Of a stretch of 64,000 nt of DNA, positions 38,073-50,576 are shown piece by piece. The stretch spans positions 687,001 through 751,000 of the forward strand of contig JAVTVX010000020.1 of NCBI GenBank assembly GCA_033439265.1, in the 5' to 3' direction. Position 1 is the first letter of the stretch. Each line of letters opens with the position of its first letter. The position numbers and the translations under genes were made by a program. The notes beneath the pieces are model-generated. The model searched no databases. It was not told the origin of the DNA and was given only the letters and a program-made list of their open reading frames with translations. The DNA comes from Dillenia suffruticosa (lineage: Eukaryota > Streptophyta > Magnoliopsida > Dilleniales > Dilleniaceae).

Positions 38073-41000
38073 TCAAAATTCAAAGGACTGAATTGAGTTA
38101 AGTTTTGTCATCTTTGCATAATCCTTAGGTTCATAAGGTGCAAACAACTCTGCCAGAAACCACTTTTTCCTCCTGGGATTACATCCCATATCCTTGCAAA
38201 TCTGATCATTGCAGTATATCTGCAGGAGTACGCTCACACAAGCCCTCTTGTAGCCCTTTCCAGCATAGGACCTTGAACATTTTTCCCATTTGATCACATC
38301 TTCTTCCATCTCCTTTATGGTTGGCAACTTAAAATTTCCTCGTAAGAAATGTGCCAACCATTTGCACCTCATCTCTGTTGTATATAAAATTGCTGGACTT
38401 TCAGAGTATCCAAGAATCGCTAGCTGTGGAATCCGTGGATGAATACACTCCCTGTAACACGTACAATTCAAAAGGCTGCATTTGTCAAGAATAAGTAGAG
38501 GGTACAAAAACTAATATAGGAGATGCCATCTCAAACCTTAATTAGAATAAGATGTTACCTGTAGAACGGGGCTGTTGAGTCAACTATGCATTTCTGGAAG
38601 AAAGTTGAGGTAAATACATTCATGAGCTTTTGATCACTCTTATACCCGGTTGCAAAGATCACCATATCTGTCTCCACAGGTGCTTGCTCTTCATCTATGA
38701 TTAGCCCGCTTCTGCAGAACCCGAACGTTTTTGACTTCTTTAAGATGAGACTTCCTTCTTTTACTCTGTCATAGAAACTAGCCGGCAAAACTGTGAACAT
38801 ACAAGAGGAAATCTGGTTGAAGAAGCCATGTTCTGGGACCATTTTGAATTTCTTTAATGGGTATGTCCATCTGAGATAGACCTCCACAAATTTTGAAAAT
38901 ATCCAGAGCTGAAAATTCATGAGCGCATTGTTAATAAGGTGAAGTTTCTGAGAGGAGGAATCTAAGTTCTTGTAGATGAAGGCAAAATTGTAACGTAGTA
39001 AAGTGAATGAGAGAGGGATAGATAGTATACCAGAGGTGAAAGTAGAACGGCCAATAGCCAAAGGAAGAATCCTTCACCCGGTTTGTGAATCATGAGTTCT
39101 GAAAATCGGTTCAGATTTCTGAAGTTAGTTGTTAGAAAAGACTCAGGAACTGTCCAGTGAACTGTCCTGAATAGTAGTGTACATGGGTGATTAGCTCCTG
39201 CAAGCCAAAAAGGTAAACAAATTAGGTCCTCCTTAGCTCGGACAGTTTGAAATAGGCCTTGTCTGAGTAGTTATAACCCTTCCCAGTTCCCAATTCTAGT
39301 TGTAGTTCAGATACCGAACCTCAAGTTTTAAGCTGCCAAACGGGCATGGGAACCATAGATATGAGACGTTTTTTTTTGTTTTTTGGTAAACTGTAGAGAT
39401 TAGTCTAGTTGGACGAATTACCATTCTTTTTAGCTATCTCAGCTGCTAGATCCACAGCTGATTTCTGAAACCCAACAACTGCAACTCTTTTATCCTTGAT
39501 GATCTCAGCGGCTTGAGCATCTGCCATGGCCGCATACTCCATTGAGTGTAGGACTTCGCCATCAAACACTTCTGGCCCGTCATTTAGAGGAAAATCAGGC
39601 ATGTTTGGTAGGTCACTAAACTTCCCAATGCACAAGATCACAAAGTCTACCTGGTAGACCTATCATCATAAAATCATCTAGGGTTAAAGAAAAATGAAAT
39701 TCAACACAGTTGCATAACTCTTTTTAGCCATGCACTGCAAAATAAACTTTGTTCCATTTTGTTTTAAAAGTAATCGAAACACACAATAAAATAGTTTTTC
39801 TCCCTAATCGTAGATTCTTGGTTCTCTCTCTCTCACCAGGTCTCGAATTAACCCGTACCTCAGGGTGCGGGTAACAAGTTATTGCAGATGATCGGTGAAA
39901 TTTTTTATTCTGGTGTAATTAAAATATGATTTTATGATATATATATTTTTTAAATGAAGAGTTTTTTATTACATGAAGCAAAGAAGATGACCCCCGATAA
40001 GTAACTCCATTTGATATATGTGACACAATTTTTTACCATTGGGCCAATTGATTCTAGTAATTTTGTTACTGTTCTTCTCACAGTAAAAGAGCGATGCCTA
40101 AGAATACCTAATTGTAATTGCGCTTAGGTAGGGGATGGCCCATCTCACGTGCTCGTATTTTGTCAATCCTCTCACATTTCAGGTACTTCTCCGAAAAATC
40201 GGGGGGACCATGTTTCATAAAATGGAAATATTATTCTCCTTGCTTTTATGCACCTTAAATGCACCAACAGGATCCTTAGTTTAGTTTTGATGTTGTGGGC
40301 CTAGTATGCTACGTACCATGATACTTAAATCATTCGAATCAACTTTCACACCTAAAAATAGAGAATCGACCCAACAGATAAAGATATTAAAAATCAAATT
40401 TTATATTCAAAATTTAAAAATAAAAAGACTACGTTATAAGAGTTACTCTTTAAAATGTATTCAATAATTTTTGAATTGAATTAGTCAGAATATGATTTTT
40501 AATACCGATTAATAATATACTAAAAAAAAAATCAACCATCAAACCAACCCTTCCCTTAGCCTAGTATGCTACGTCCGTTACTAATAATTTTAAGATCATA
40601 ATTTTTGATAAAATAATTATTAATTCACTAAATTATCTCTTAAAAAATCAGATTTATCATGTTGTAATTGAGCATTAAGATTAAGCAAAAGAAAAAAGTG
40701 ATAAGGTAAAGTAATTAAAAAGTAATTAATGCTTTCTTATATTTAAAAGTAAAACTTAAAAGTGGAATATGAAAAAATTAGCTAAAGAGATACTTAAAAT
40801 ATATTATAAACTTCATACAAAATGCAGCCTATGTTTTGTTAATCTCCCTTAATTAAATTATTTGGAAATAAGAGTAAAATCACCGTCATAATCAACGTTA
40901 CATTTTGGACATTCTTCACAAGGTGCCAAGTGTGCACTTCAGAATATTCTATTGTGGCATCCCCCATGTGTGCTTAGTCCTTTCAATCTACCAACACAAG

Positions 41001-41570
41001 ACCACTGCAAGAAGATGCCAGTGCCAGAGCAAAACCCCAGTAGCCCCCCCCCCCCCACCCCAAAAAAGTAAAAGGAAAATAGAAATTAATAGCAATAAAG
41101 ATGAAGATGAAAGGAGTAATTACCTCATGTTCTGCCGTTGGATTCAACGAGCTTTGAAGGGTGATGATCCACCTTCCTGATGAGGAAAATGGCTCTCCCG
41201 TACCACCCCACTTGTCCCAAGATCCCAAATCTTGATCCGACGGGTTCAAATAATCGATGGACATGATTCTGGTGTTGAATTTGATGCAAGGGAATAGGTT
41301 GAAATGAAGAGCATAGGATTTAAGATAGTTCATGACTTGTTTATGGTCGGGGAAGGTTTCTTTTACCGAATCAGGCCAAGGATAATCGGAGAATTGGTAA
41401 TACCATTTTGGGGTTTGAAGTTTTGTGGACTCTATGGTTTCAGTCCATACCCCACCGACTTCGTTTCTGGCTTCAAAGACTATCGGATTGAAACCCTTCT
41501 CTAGAGCGTATTTGCACGCCAAAAGGCCACTCACTCCCGCACCAATGATTGCTATTTTCTTCTCCTCCAT
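38073..41570 (-). CDS. Flavin-containing monooxygenase (FMO1-like)
   Basis: FAD- and NADPH-dependent monooxygenase. Five exons on the minus strand: 41124-41570, 39422-39650, 39031-39197, 38559-38908 and 38073-38451. Phases agree and give 523 aa, the usual length for plant FMOs near FMO1 (pipecolate N-hydroxylase). FAD-binding GAGVSG is at residues 10-15, followed by [10 protein letters not shown]. The FMO signature region reads [11 protein letters not shown], the NADPH-site region [14 protein letters not shown], and the late motif is FATGYKSD. The ATG at 41570 begins [12 protein letters not shown]; an open frame extends 27 bp upstream but lacks an in-frame ATG. A TATATAAA box lies about 40 bp upstream. 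The exact substrate is unknown; the resemblance does not prove pipecolate specificity. Confidence 0.92.
40370..40535 (+). repeat. SINE-like repeat, copy 3 (diverged), in FMO intron 1
   Basis: Shares 'gagttactctttaaaatg' and 'gaattgaattagtcagaatatg' with the family body and tail and ends in an A-run at about 40520-40530. Confidence 0.5.
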
Positions 41571-41610
41571 TTGGAGAGGGTGAATTGAAAGGACCAAAAA
41601 GAGATTGATG

Positions 41611-41618
41611 TTTATATA
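41611..41618 (-). promoter_or_regulatory. TATA box of FMO gene
   Basis: TATATAAA on the minus strand, about 40 bp before the start codon, implying a very short leader. Confidence 0.5.
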
Positions 41619-44183
41619 TCAATAGCTGATTGAGAAAATTTATAACAGTGGTTGGAACATATGATGTTTGCTCATTAAACCAAGGGTACATTATGCATGT
41701 TTCCTAGGCTTGCTGGTCTAGCAAGCTACATATAGAATCACACTGATATGAGCACCCCATTTTATATTTATGCAGTAGGGCCTACATTTACCAAAATGGG
41801 CAATTAGGATAATGAAGGGACAGCCTGTCTTAGTAGTTTCTAACTGATGAATCCAGCCTCTTTTATGTGGGGGTAACGTAATAAGATGAGCCTTATAGGG
41901 CCACCGCCTACAATTAATTTTAGACCTAGTTTATTGATTACGTAAGTTTTTCAAATTTGATTGTTTATTTTATGAACTGATAAGAAAATAGCATTGTAAG
42001 CCAATAAACTTTAGCTCGATTGGCCAATAAACTTTAGCTCGATTGGCACTATCTCTCTCTTTTTATAATGGTCTTGAGTTTAAGTCTCACGTGTACCAGA
42101 AAAAGAAAAACATTGTAATCTATACCAAATCGACTCTGCCAATTTGAGCTGAGCTTGCAGTAGAGGAGTAGTTTCGCGAGATACTTGACCTTTGGGATTG
42201 TTCTTTTTATTGTAAAAATTTTGGCTATACGCACTTGTTCTGATCAAGAGTGGCCAACGGTTTTGTGGTGCATTTTCAACTTTTGTGGCCACCAGTTTTC
42301 TAATGTTAGTATTGATTAAGTATGACTGAACAACCAACTTGTACTCCACTGGACTGTATCTCATTAAAGCCCCATGTGTTCTGACTTGGTTATTGTTTGT
42401 CTTATTGAGATGTGGCTAGGTTTCTATAGGCGAAACGAGAGAGATTTGGTGCTTCATTTGCATCCAATCGGCAATATAAAATCCGAAATCCCTAATAAAA
42501 CATACTAGTCTAACCATGGGGGAAGTTAAATTAGCCGCCCTTTGCTATACTCAACCCATCCTTCACAAACCTCACAAATAGCATACGTGGTCCTTGAATT
42601 GTAAATGTGTCATCTTAGCAAGAAGTGGGTTGTTGAACATATGGAGGGCCGAAAGAGGTGCTCGTATCAAATCTTCGGAGGGGTGCCTAAAATTAAAATC
42701 AAAGGTCAATAATGATTATGTTAATATCAAGTCGAGAGGAAAGTATGCAGTATTTGCTCAGAAGACAGCAGTGTGGGAGTCAAGCAATTTAAGAGTTTTT
42801 TTTTTTAAATAAATTATCAATATCTGATAATCATATTGAATCAGATTAAAAATAGTTCGAGTCGCGTTAGACGTTTAAGTGGTAAAACTCTTCTGACGTC
42901 TATTTTCTGCATATATAAAAATTGAGAATTCATTCGAGAGGAATAGTGTTTGATCACCAAATCAACTATTGATCAATTTAAGAGAGTTATGAGTGTAAGA
43001 AATGGTTGACAGTTGCAGATTTAAATGAAGGTCCATTGATACGTATTTTTTAAACCTCAACGCATTAATTCTTTTAGGATGGTTTGAAGGTCAGAGACTG
43101 ACCTTCGTAAGCGGAGTCAACCCAAATGAGACATGGACAAACTAAGTAGCTGTTACGTTAAAGTCAGCAATGTTGTTCGAATCCTCGTAATTATTTGCAG
43201 CTCTAACTTTTGTTCAGTCGAGTGTGGGCGACGGGTGATGGTTATGGATTCAATTACAAATGTGACAATCTTTGACATTGGCTAGACCAGGGGTGGCAAG
43301 GCTAGGTCTTACAAATTGGTGAATGTGTATATGATCCAGTGGGCTGTCATCCGAGGAATTTCTGATCCAATTCGGGCTCTCTGTTTCGTTGCCAAACCAC
43401 TTTCCTCTCTGTCTGAAGGGGCACAGGCCCAAAATTTAGAAGGCTAAAGTACAGGGCCGCACCAGCAGTTTTATTTTTTAAGAACCATGAAAAGTATTTT
43501 GTGCAAAATTTTGTGTAGGTCTCCGGAGTAATTTAGTGAAATTTTTCTTAAAATGACTCAGATTTCTATAAGTCATTCTAGCAGAGGTTTGTTTTCATTG
43601 AGGCCTGAGTAATTGAATCTGTTATGAAAAATGCACGAATCATATGTAAGTGAAGAGGAAATAAATCAGATGCATGCATGCAATCATTTATGTAATTTTA
43701 TCCTACTTGCCTACGTCAACTGTTATTTCCATTCCATTCATTTTTTTTTAATATTCACTCACTATAATCAACCCACCACATTTTGTAACCACAATCACTC
43801 ATCATAGCCAAATTCGCCGCACATCCTAATCTTGGTAAGGCGCCATGGTGCTATCTTTCCCTTGCTAAACTCTCATGAGACAGAATTTAATTCTAATACA
43901 ATCTCCTATATTTATAAGAGTAATAAATTTCTACATTACATAAATATTTTGTTTCTTCACTTGTTATTTTTTTTCTTTTTTAAAATTTTCTTTTTACAAA
44001 AAATTATTTTTTATTTTTATGTATTTGGGTTTTACCACTAAATAACACTATCCATGCCAAGTTGAGGTACAATTTGTGGATAGAGTTGAGGAACATATAT
44101 TCTGCTTACACTAATCCAATGAAGGTGAGAGATTTACTCGCTTACAAATAGCATTCAATGAGGTAAAATCTACAAATAGCTTC
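41619..44183. other. Intergenic, no gene recognised
   Basis: Contains a perfect 23-bp tandem duplication near 41999-42046 and a SINE-like segment at 42010-42110. The remainder is unremarkable AT-rich DNA plus the 3' flank of the acyl-activating enzyme gene. Confidence 0.5.
42010..42110 (+). repeat. Possible tRNA-derived repeat head
   Basis: 'tagctcgattgg' fits a Pol III A box and 'cttgagtttaagtctc' a B box about 40 bp later. The A-box segment with its flank is duplicated in tandem (23-bp unit). Confidence 0.4.
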
Positions 44184-46214
44184 CTATAGCTTGCTAAAGC
44201 CCTTTTTTGATAGGCTTCCCATGCCTTTGGCTCTCTCTCTAAGAACAAACTTTTGTGTCTTCCCTGTTGAAGTCTTCGGCAGATCTTCAAACACTACCGT
44301 TCGAGGAGCCATATAATGTGGCAAATGCTGCCTACAGTACTTGATGATCTCCTCTGCGCTAGCACTACATCCATCCTTCAACTTCACGAATGCACATGGG
44401 GTCTCACCCCAGTAATCATCGGGTCTCGCCACAACTGCAGCCTCAAGCACTGCAGGGTGATTGAATATCACGGCTTCAACCTCGATTGAGCTAATATTTT
44501 CACCCCCAGAGATTATGATGTCCTTCGAACGATCCTTGAGTTCCACGTAACCATCAGAGTGTTTAACTCCTACATCCCCACTTCGGAACCAACCCCCTTC
44601 AAAGGCTTCTTTTGTTGCTTTGAGATCTTTCAAATATCCGCTCATCACCGTGTTGCCTCTGAACATTACCTCGCCCGTAGTTTTTCCATCTGTTGGCACA
44701 CTTTTCATAGTGACGGGGTCTTTTACATCTAGTGTCTCTAGACCAAGGTGGTTCACGCCCTGCCTCGCCTTAATTTGAGCCCTTGCGTCTGCAGGTAGAG
44801 AATCCCACTCAGGTTTCCAAGTACAAATTGTCCCAGGACCATAAGTTTCTGTCAAACCATATGAATGTATTACCCCAAACCCAAGGTTTTCCATCTCAAA
44901 TAGGACCTTAGGGGGTGGCGGTGCACCACCAGTCAGCACTACCACATTGCCTGGAAGTGGCTTTTTCTCACTTGCTTGTGAGTTTATTAGGATGTTAAGA
45001 ACTGTGGGAGCACCACCCATGTGTGTTACTTTGTGTTCGGCAATGCTGTCAAAGACTCCTTTAGCTGTGACGTTTCTTAAGCAGACATTAGTGCCACCTT
45101 GAGCTGCAACTGCCCATGTGAACGTCCAACCATTGCAGTGGAACATTGGGACAGTCCACAGAAAGATAGGCATTGAGCGCATCTCAGCGAGCAGAGCACA
45201 TGCCAAAGAATTGAGATAAGCGCCTCTATGGCTATAAATTACACCCTTTGGCCTTGATGTTGTACCTGAAGTGTAATTTAGGGCGATTGGCTCTAATTCA
45301 TCCTTTGGCCTAGTTACCTCAAAATCTGATTTTCCCATTGCTAGCAATTTTTCATATTCTAGCCTCTCAGAAGTTGGAGAACCACTGCTGATGTTCTGAA
45401 ATGGTTGGCCAGCTTCTAGAATTAGTATTATTTGAGGCAGTTTGGCACTTGTCTTGGACAGAATTTCAACTGCTCCACAAGCAATATCGATGAACTGGTA
45501 GTCTACGAAAATCAGTTGGGCCTCTGAATGTTTCAGTAGAACAGACACCATTGCAGAATCATGACGGGTGTTCAGAGTGCAGAGTACGGCCCCAGCCATT
45601 GGAACACCAAAATGCAGCTCGTACATTGCTGGGATATTTGGGGCCAATGCAGCAACCTGCAATTTCATATTTCGGATCAGCATCCTTCCTCAAAACTTAA
45701 ATTAATGTCTCTCTGTTTTTTGTAGGCACCAAAGTGCACGTCACTCACCCTCTCTAGAATTAACATGACTATTTCATGTTCTACTGTTGGTCAGACATTA
45801 ATACTCACAGGTTGACAATGGTTAGATCGTCACTGACAATTACAATTTTTATGGGATTTTTGTAATTTGGATGATACAAACGTAGGGTTAGAACACCTAA
45901 GCTACCAACTAAGTTGGGTAAGTAGAACTGGGCCGCCAAATAGAAATCGTCTACGGTTTCTTCAATTTAATTAGGTTTTCGAGAAAATGGAGGGTAGTTT
46001 TGATTAAAATTAGAAAGGATAAATTTTTAATATAATCATAATTTACTTTTTTTGATATATAATTTTAATAGTTTTATACAAAATCTTATAGTTTTAATAA
46101 AAAAGAATTCACTTTAAATAAAATGATAGAATAAACTTAAAATAATATTAAGCAAATTGCAGATGCATCGAATTCACCGACCAAAGATATCATAAACTGG
46201 CAGAATTAATTAAG

Positions 46215-46250
<36 letters not shown>

Positions 46251-46448
46251 GACATCTCCAGGAGAAACGCCAAACTGGGAGAGAGCAGAAGCAAGCTTAA
46301 CGCATCGAGTGTGGGTTTCTTTCCAAGTATACTTGACATCACCATGGATGATGGAGAATCTTTCTCCATAAACAATCGCCGAGCGCTCTAAGAAGCTGAT
46401 GGGAGTCAAAGGAACATAATTTGCCGAGCATCGAATCGTACCCTCCAT
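44184..46448 (-). CDS. AAE1: Acyl-activating enzyme 1-like acyl-CoA synthetase, peroxisomal
   Basis: ATP-dependent ligase joining a carboxylic acid to CoA through an acyl-adenylate. Two exons on the minus strand, 46251-46448 and 44184-45656, join after PGDV to give 556 aa, the length I recall for Arabidopsis AAE1. The AMP-binding motif is [12 protein letters not shown]; other family blocks are [29 protein letters not shown], the hinge-region [19 protein letters not shown] and the catalytic-lysine region [12 protein letters not shown]. The protein ends in Ser-Lys-Leu, a canonical PTS1 peroxisome signal. The N-terminus ([24 protein letters not shown]) matches clade VI AAEs. The acid substrate is unknown. 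GA tracts (CT on the coding strand) flank exon 1 on both sides. No lesions. Confidence 0.95.
46219..46245 (-). repeat. (GA)n tract in AAE intron 1
   Basis: About 13 units, CT on the coding strand, directly inside the intron 1 donor, as in DPM1. Confidence 0.9.
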
Positions 46449-46460
46449 GTTTAGCTTAGC

Positions 46461-46482
46461 TGAGAGAGAGAGAGAGAGAGAG
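46461..46482 (-). repeat. (GA)n tract in AAE 5' leader
   Basis: About 11 units, CT on the coding strand, starting 13 bp upstream of the start codon. Confidence 0.9.
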
Positions 46483-47820
46483 TTGAATTGCTGTTTGGAA
46501 GAATTTTATTCGGATGGAGAAAGGAAACAAGGGAGACAAATAGCCGTGCCTGTCTCTTCACCCGTTATTTATCAGGCAGGACACGCTCCCATTCCACTTT
46601 GGTGGCTTCCGATGCGGGCGAAAGTAGGGATTTTCATAATCTCCCACGTGGCTTGTTCTGATACCGATTTTATCCGGAATTCATGCGTGATGATGATTTT
46701 TTTTTTTTTTTGGGTATTTGGTATCAAAATTTGTTCGATTATTCCTTTCGAATATCGTGGGATGAATATCACGGGATGTGTTCGATTAAGAGATTGAGAG
46801 ATTGACTTTTTTAAATTTTATTTTTTTAATTATATAGATTAAATTTGAGATTTATAATTAAAAAATATATATTTTATCGTTATATTTATAGGAGTTTGAC
46901 ACGTGGGAAATTGGGTCGTCAAGTTGCCCAATCTGTTCGCATATGATAAGTTCTCCACTTTTGACGACATTTTATCCATGTCTTGATCAAGTAGTTTAAA
47001 TTACTAAATAAATGAAATCTAAATTTTACTAAAACAATGACCCTAGTTATTTTAATTAGTTTATTATTATTATTTTGTATAGAATAATGTTTGTAGTTTA
47101 TTTTAATACTTATATATACATATTTTTTATTTTGTATAATCACAATATGACAAATTGAGATATTTCGATTTTGAGGTGTTTCATATTATAACAAAACTAG
47201 TATGGGTACGATATTGACAATTATAGTTTGTATTAATATAATTTTGATTAATTTTTTATTAAAATTTATTCTAATATATTTTTAGTTAAATATTTGTTTT
47301 AATTGAAATCTTTAATTGAATTAGTCTACTTAGAGTAATTGATGAAATTGGTCAAAATACTCTACGAATTGACTAATTTTTAATGTGCTATTATGTATAG
47401 TATAGTTTAATCAATTTAAATAAAATCCTCAATAAATTTATTTAGTTATTGATTTATATATTTCTTATATTAATACAGAGGATCTATTATTTTTTTTTTA
47501 ATTTGTATCTTCCCCCCCCCATGCTTTTTAGAAAACTTGGAGTTAGCCAAGTGCTAAAAGAACAAAAAGGAAAAAAAAAAAAATCCACCTTCTGTAATCA
47601 TTGACATCTTTATTACTTTCCAATTATTCTAGAATTAACCAAATACTAAAAATAATTTACGGTCTGTATGCATTAATATTTATAGAATGTATTATTATTG
47701 AATTAGTATTCGATAACACGGGTAATTTAACAATTTATTTTATAAAAAAATGATAAATACTCGACATGGGGTTTAATGGCAGCTATAAAAAATTATGAAA
47801 ATTAAAGCAATTCTCTGTCG
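46483..47820. other. AAE promoter and AT-rich intergenic DNA
   Basis: Upstream of the acyl-activating enzyme gene; AT-rich from 46800 on. No coding region is supported. Confidence 0.55.
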
Positions 47821-48138
47821 GGGCAGTCCTTTTTTGTTTTTTTTTTATTGTAGAAAGGAGATAAAAAGTAAAACAAAACAAAGAAAAAAATAGAGAAGGA
47901 AACTCAAACGACCCTTAGGAGGGAATTAGTGTACACAGCAAGGGACCCCTTCCTTCTGACCCACAAGCATCGCTAGTGTCCATACGCAACAACTCTATTA
48001 AAGCTTCTGGAGTTTTTGAACTCATGACAGCCAACATCAATCGCTTTCTTCGGCATCAACCTCTTTCTTCAGAACTGTTAAATTATCAACGTTCCTATTC
48101 ATTTCCCGTAAATATGATTAAGGGCAGTCCTTTTTTGT
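47821..48138 (-). mobile_element. Short retroposed insertion with perfect 17-bp target-site duplication
   Basis: The identical 17-mer gggcagtccttttttgt occurs at 47821-47837 and 48122-48138. The 284 bp between (47838-48121) begins with a T-run on the plus strand, so on the minus strand the insert ends in poly(A) right against the duplication. That arrangement is the hallmark of LINE-type target-primed reverse transcription. Read on the minus strand, the insert has a short frame ending in LTVLKKEVDAEESD and a stop, then a non-coding stretch. It could be a 5'-truncated LINE 3' end or the 3' end of a host mRNA; I cannot tell which. Confidence 0.75.
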
Positions 48139-50483
48139 CAGCGACAGGAAGGACTACCACGGGCAAAAGATGAGGCATCGACGAGGGGAGGGGGCTAGAT
48201 TCCCAGCAGACGAGACAAATTACACGGGAGCCGCCCACGAGGACCTTGCATAATGATTTTATGCCGAGTGGACAAGCTTTTGATGAAGGCTTTTCACAAG
48301 GCCCAAGGCCCTGAGCCCATCAAGAGTTCAAAAGCTGAACATGCGGTCGACAGACTGAGATGAGATGGACTTGCATCAGAATAAGCCACTGACAAGAGCC
48401 ACAGGTGTTTTGGCCAAGGAAAAGGACTCTCAGACTTTATTTCTTCTTCTTTTTAATATGTTAGAACTAGAAATAACATCAATGAATATGCGCAGAAATC
48501 GCACTCAAAAACATGAGTGCAGTTGAGAAAACGTCATGACAGGCACTTCAAATTTGAATAGGATACACAGATCTCCTAGTTAGTGCGAGTAAATTAATCA
48601 AGGATACATGGCCTACCGGTGCCGCACAAGCAAAACACACACCATGCACTTATTTTTGTGATCATCGTTATCGAGATTTGAATTATATTTTGATTAATTT
48701 GACTTAATCTGTTATCAAATTCTTTTTAGAAGGCGTTTTGCAAACATAATTCTCTCCATTTTTAAGATTTAAATCTGAATTTTAACTAACAGATATAATA
48801 TTTTTTTATTAAATTAATTATCCAATGATTTTGTAACTCGGTTCATATTACAAAGTTGTGTCCATGCTATATATAACCAGTCAAAACGTGGAATAATAGA
48901 CAGCAAAACGAAGAGACCCACCTTCCCAACGCCATGGATTGACTGCTAGAGGATCTTCATAAGTCCTAGGATTCAATTGTATGAGTGCAGGTACAACCAT
49001 GATTGTCCATCCTTGCAATTGTGTATCCTGCCACGATTAATTAGGTATGTTTTTGAAGTCCCTTGTTTGATTATTTTGAAGGTTTATGTGGCGAGTTAAT
49101 TCTGAGCAAACCATTTACTATTTTACTAGGTGATTTTTCTCAACTGGTTCAAATTGTTTATAAATTAAACAAAATGAGCAGCTTTTCGACTCGGTCAACA
49201 ATCTACTATCAGGTAAAAACTTAAACTTGCAGAACACAGGAGGCAGCACAGATGACAAAATGAGCCCAAAAACCACATTAGGCAACTTCCCACAACAGGT
49301 ATTAGCAAAACAGACTTTGTTGATATTTTAGCCTACATTTTGTATGAAGTAACAAGGATTCTTGACCCATGAACGTAAATTTCTCAATGTTTCTAACTAA
49401 GATTGTTTTGGAGATGCTACATAGAGAAGACTTAACTCTAAAATATGGATGATTGGCAGGGAAGTACTGAAATCTTTAAGAAGAGCAGCATGCAGCAAAC
49501 AGAAACATATTCCAAACCTAATAGAAAGCACACCAGATTTCTTGATCAACATTCGAGTTCAAATCTTGAAAATAAAAATAATTATATTAGAAAAATTCTC
49601 TCTATATAAAGGGTCTGATAATAATTCGAATCAAATTAATCAAAATATGACTTCATATACTAGTCGGTTTAAACATAAAAAAAAAAAAGGAAACATCTTC
49701 CGGGAATGGGCTCTAGCAAAATATGAAATCAATGGAGTTTTATATTACATAATTGCTCACCCATCTCTTAACCTTCTGTTACAATGAATTCATTTCTCAA
49801 TGATCTGAGTCCATATTTCGAAACTGCAACATTTCTCCTCTCTAACGTATGGTATTGATCTTTTTAGAAATTAAGCAAAATATACATGTGTAACAAATAA
49901 AATTCATTTAATGTAAAATAGATTTTAATAGTTTTGAATAGAAAATATTTAAAATATAAAATTAGAAATATTGAGCTCACTATAATTTCTAAAACCGATT
50001 GCTAAATTCAAAATTTACAAGAATTAACGATTTTAGATTTAATTGAAATCAACGTAATTTCTTTTTACTATCTAAGAAATAGTATTATATTTTTAGTAGT
50101 ATATGAAAAACATATAAAATAATGATTAAAACTCAATTGATATAAAATAGACTTCAAAGATTTTGAATTTAAAGATTTTGAGTAAGAAAAATAAAAAAAA
50201 AGAAAATTAAATGCAAGAGCTTAAACACTAGATGGACAGATTTGGAACGAAGAGAAGTGATTAAAAAAGAAAATTGTTTTATTTCTTTTATTTGGGAGTT
50301 TTACGTGAAGAGAAAAGAAAAAAAATAGACTGATTTTTAATATGAAAAATTTTCTTTTCAAAAGTAGGATGGAAAAGAGAAAAAAAAAGTTGGGGTATAT
50401 TAATTTTTATCGATTGGTTTTTACATTATTCTTTTTTAATAAATTTCTAAACAAAATGAAAAAGAAAATTTTATCATTTTCTT

Positions 50484-50521
<38 letters not shown>

Positions 50522-50576
50522 CTCTTTTGGACTCCCACGCTAACCGAAAATCTCTCTCTCCCCGCGTGTTTCTGTA
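48139..50576. other. Intergenic, no gene recognised
   Basis: 48139-48450 is relatively GC-rich with no recognisable frame. A SINE-like copy lies at 49540-49695. A T-run of about 33 bp lies at 50489-50521, close to the start of the CHR24-like pseudogene. Confidence 0.5.
49540..49695 (+). repeat. SINE-like repeat, copy 4
   Basis: B-box-like 'attcgagttcaaat' (about 49550), tail 'ttcgaatcaaattaatcaaaatatgact', ending in a 13-bp A-run (about 49677-49688). Confidence 0.55.

Noticed and set aside
39422..39650. Loss of the classical GxGxSA NADPH motif in the FMO (reads GFQKSA)
   Set aside because: The plant FMO1-type clade commonly has VVGxxKSA here, so it is not evidence of inactivation.
48139..48450. 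GC-rich stretch suspected to be an exon
   Set aside because: No frame on either strand is open with recognisable motifs.
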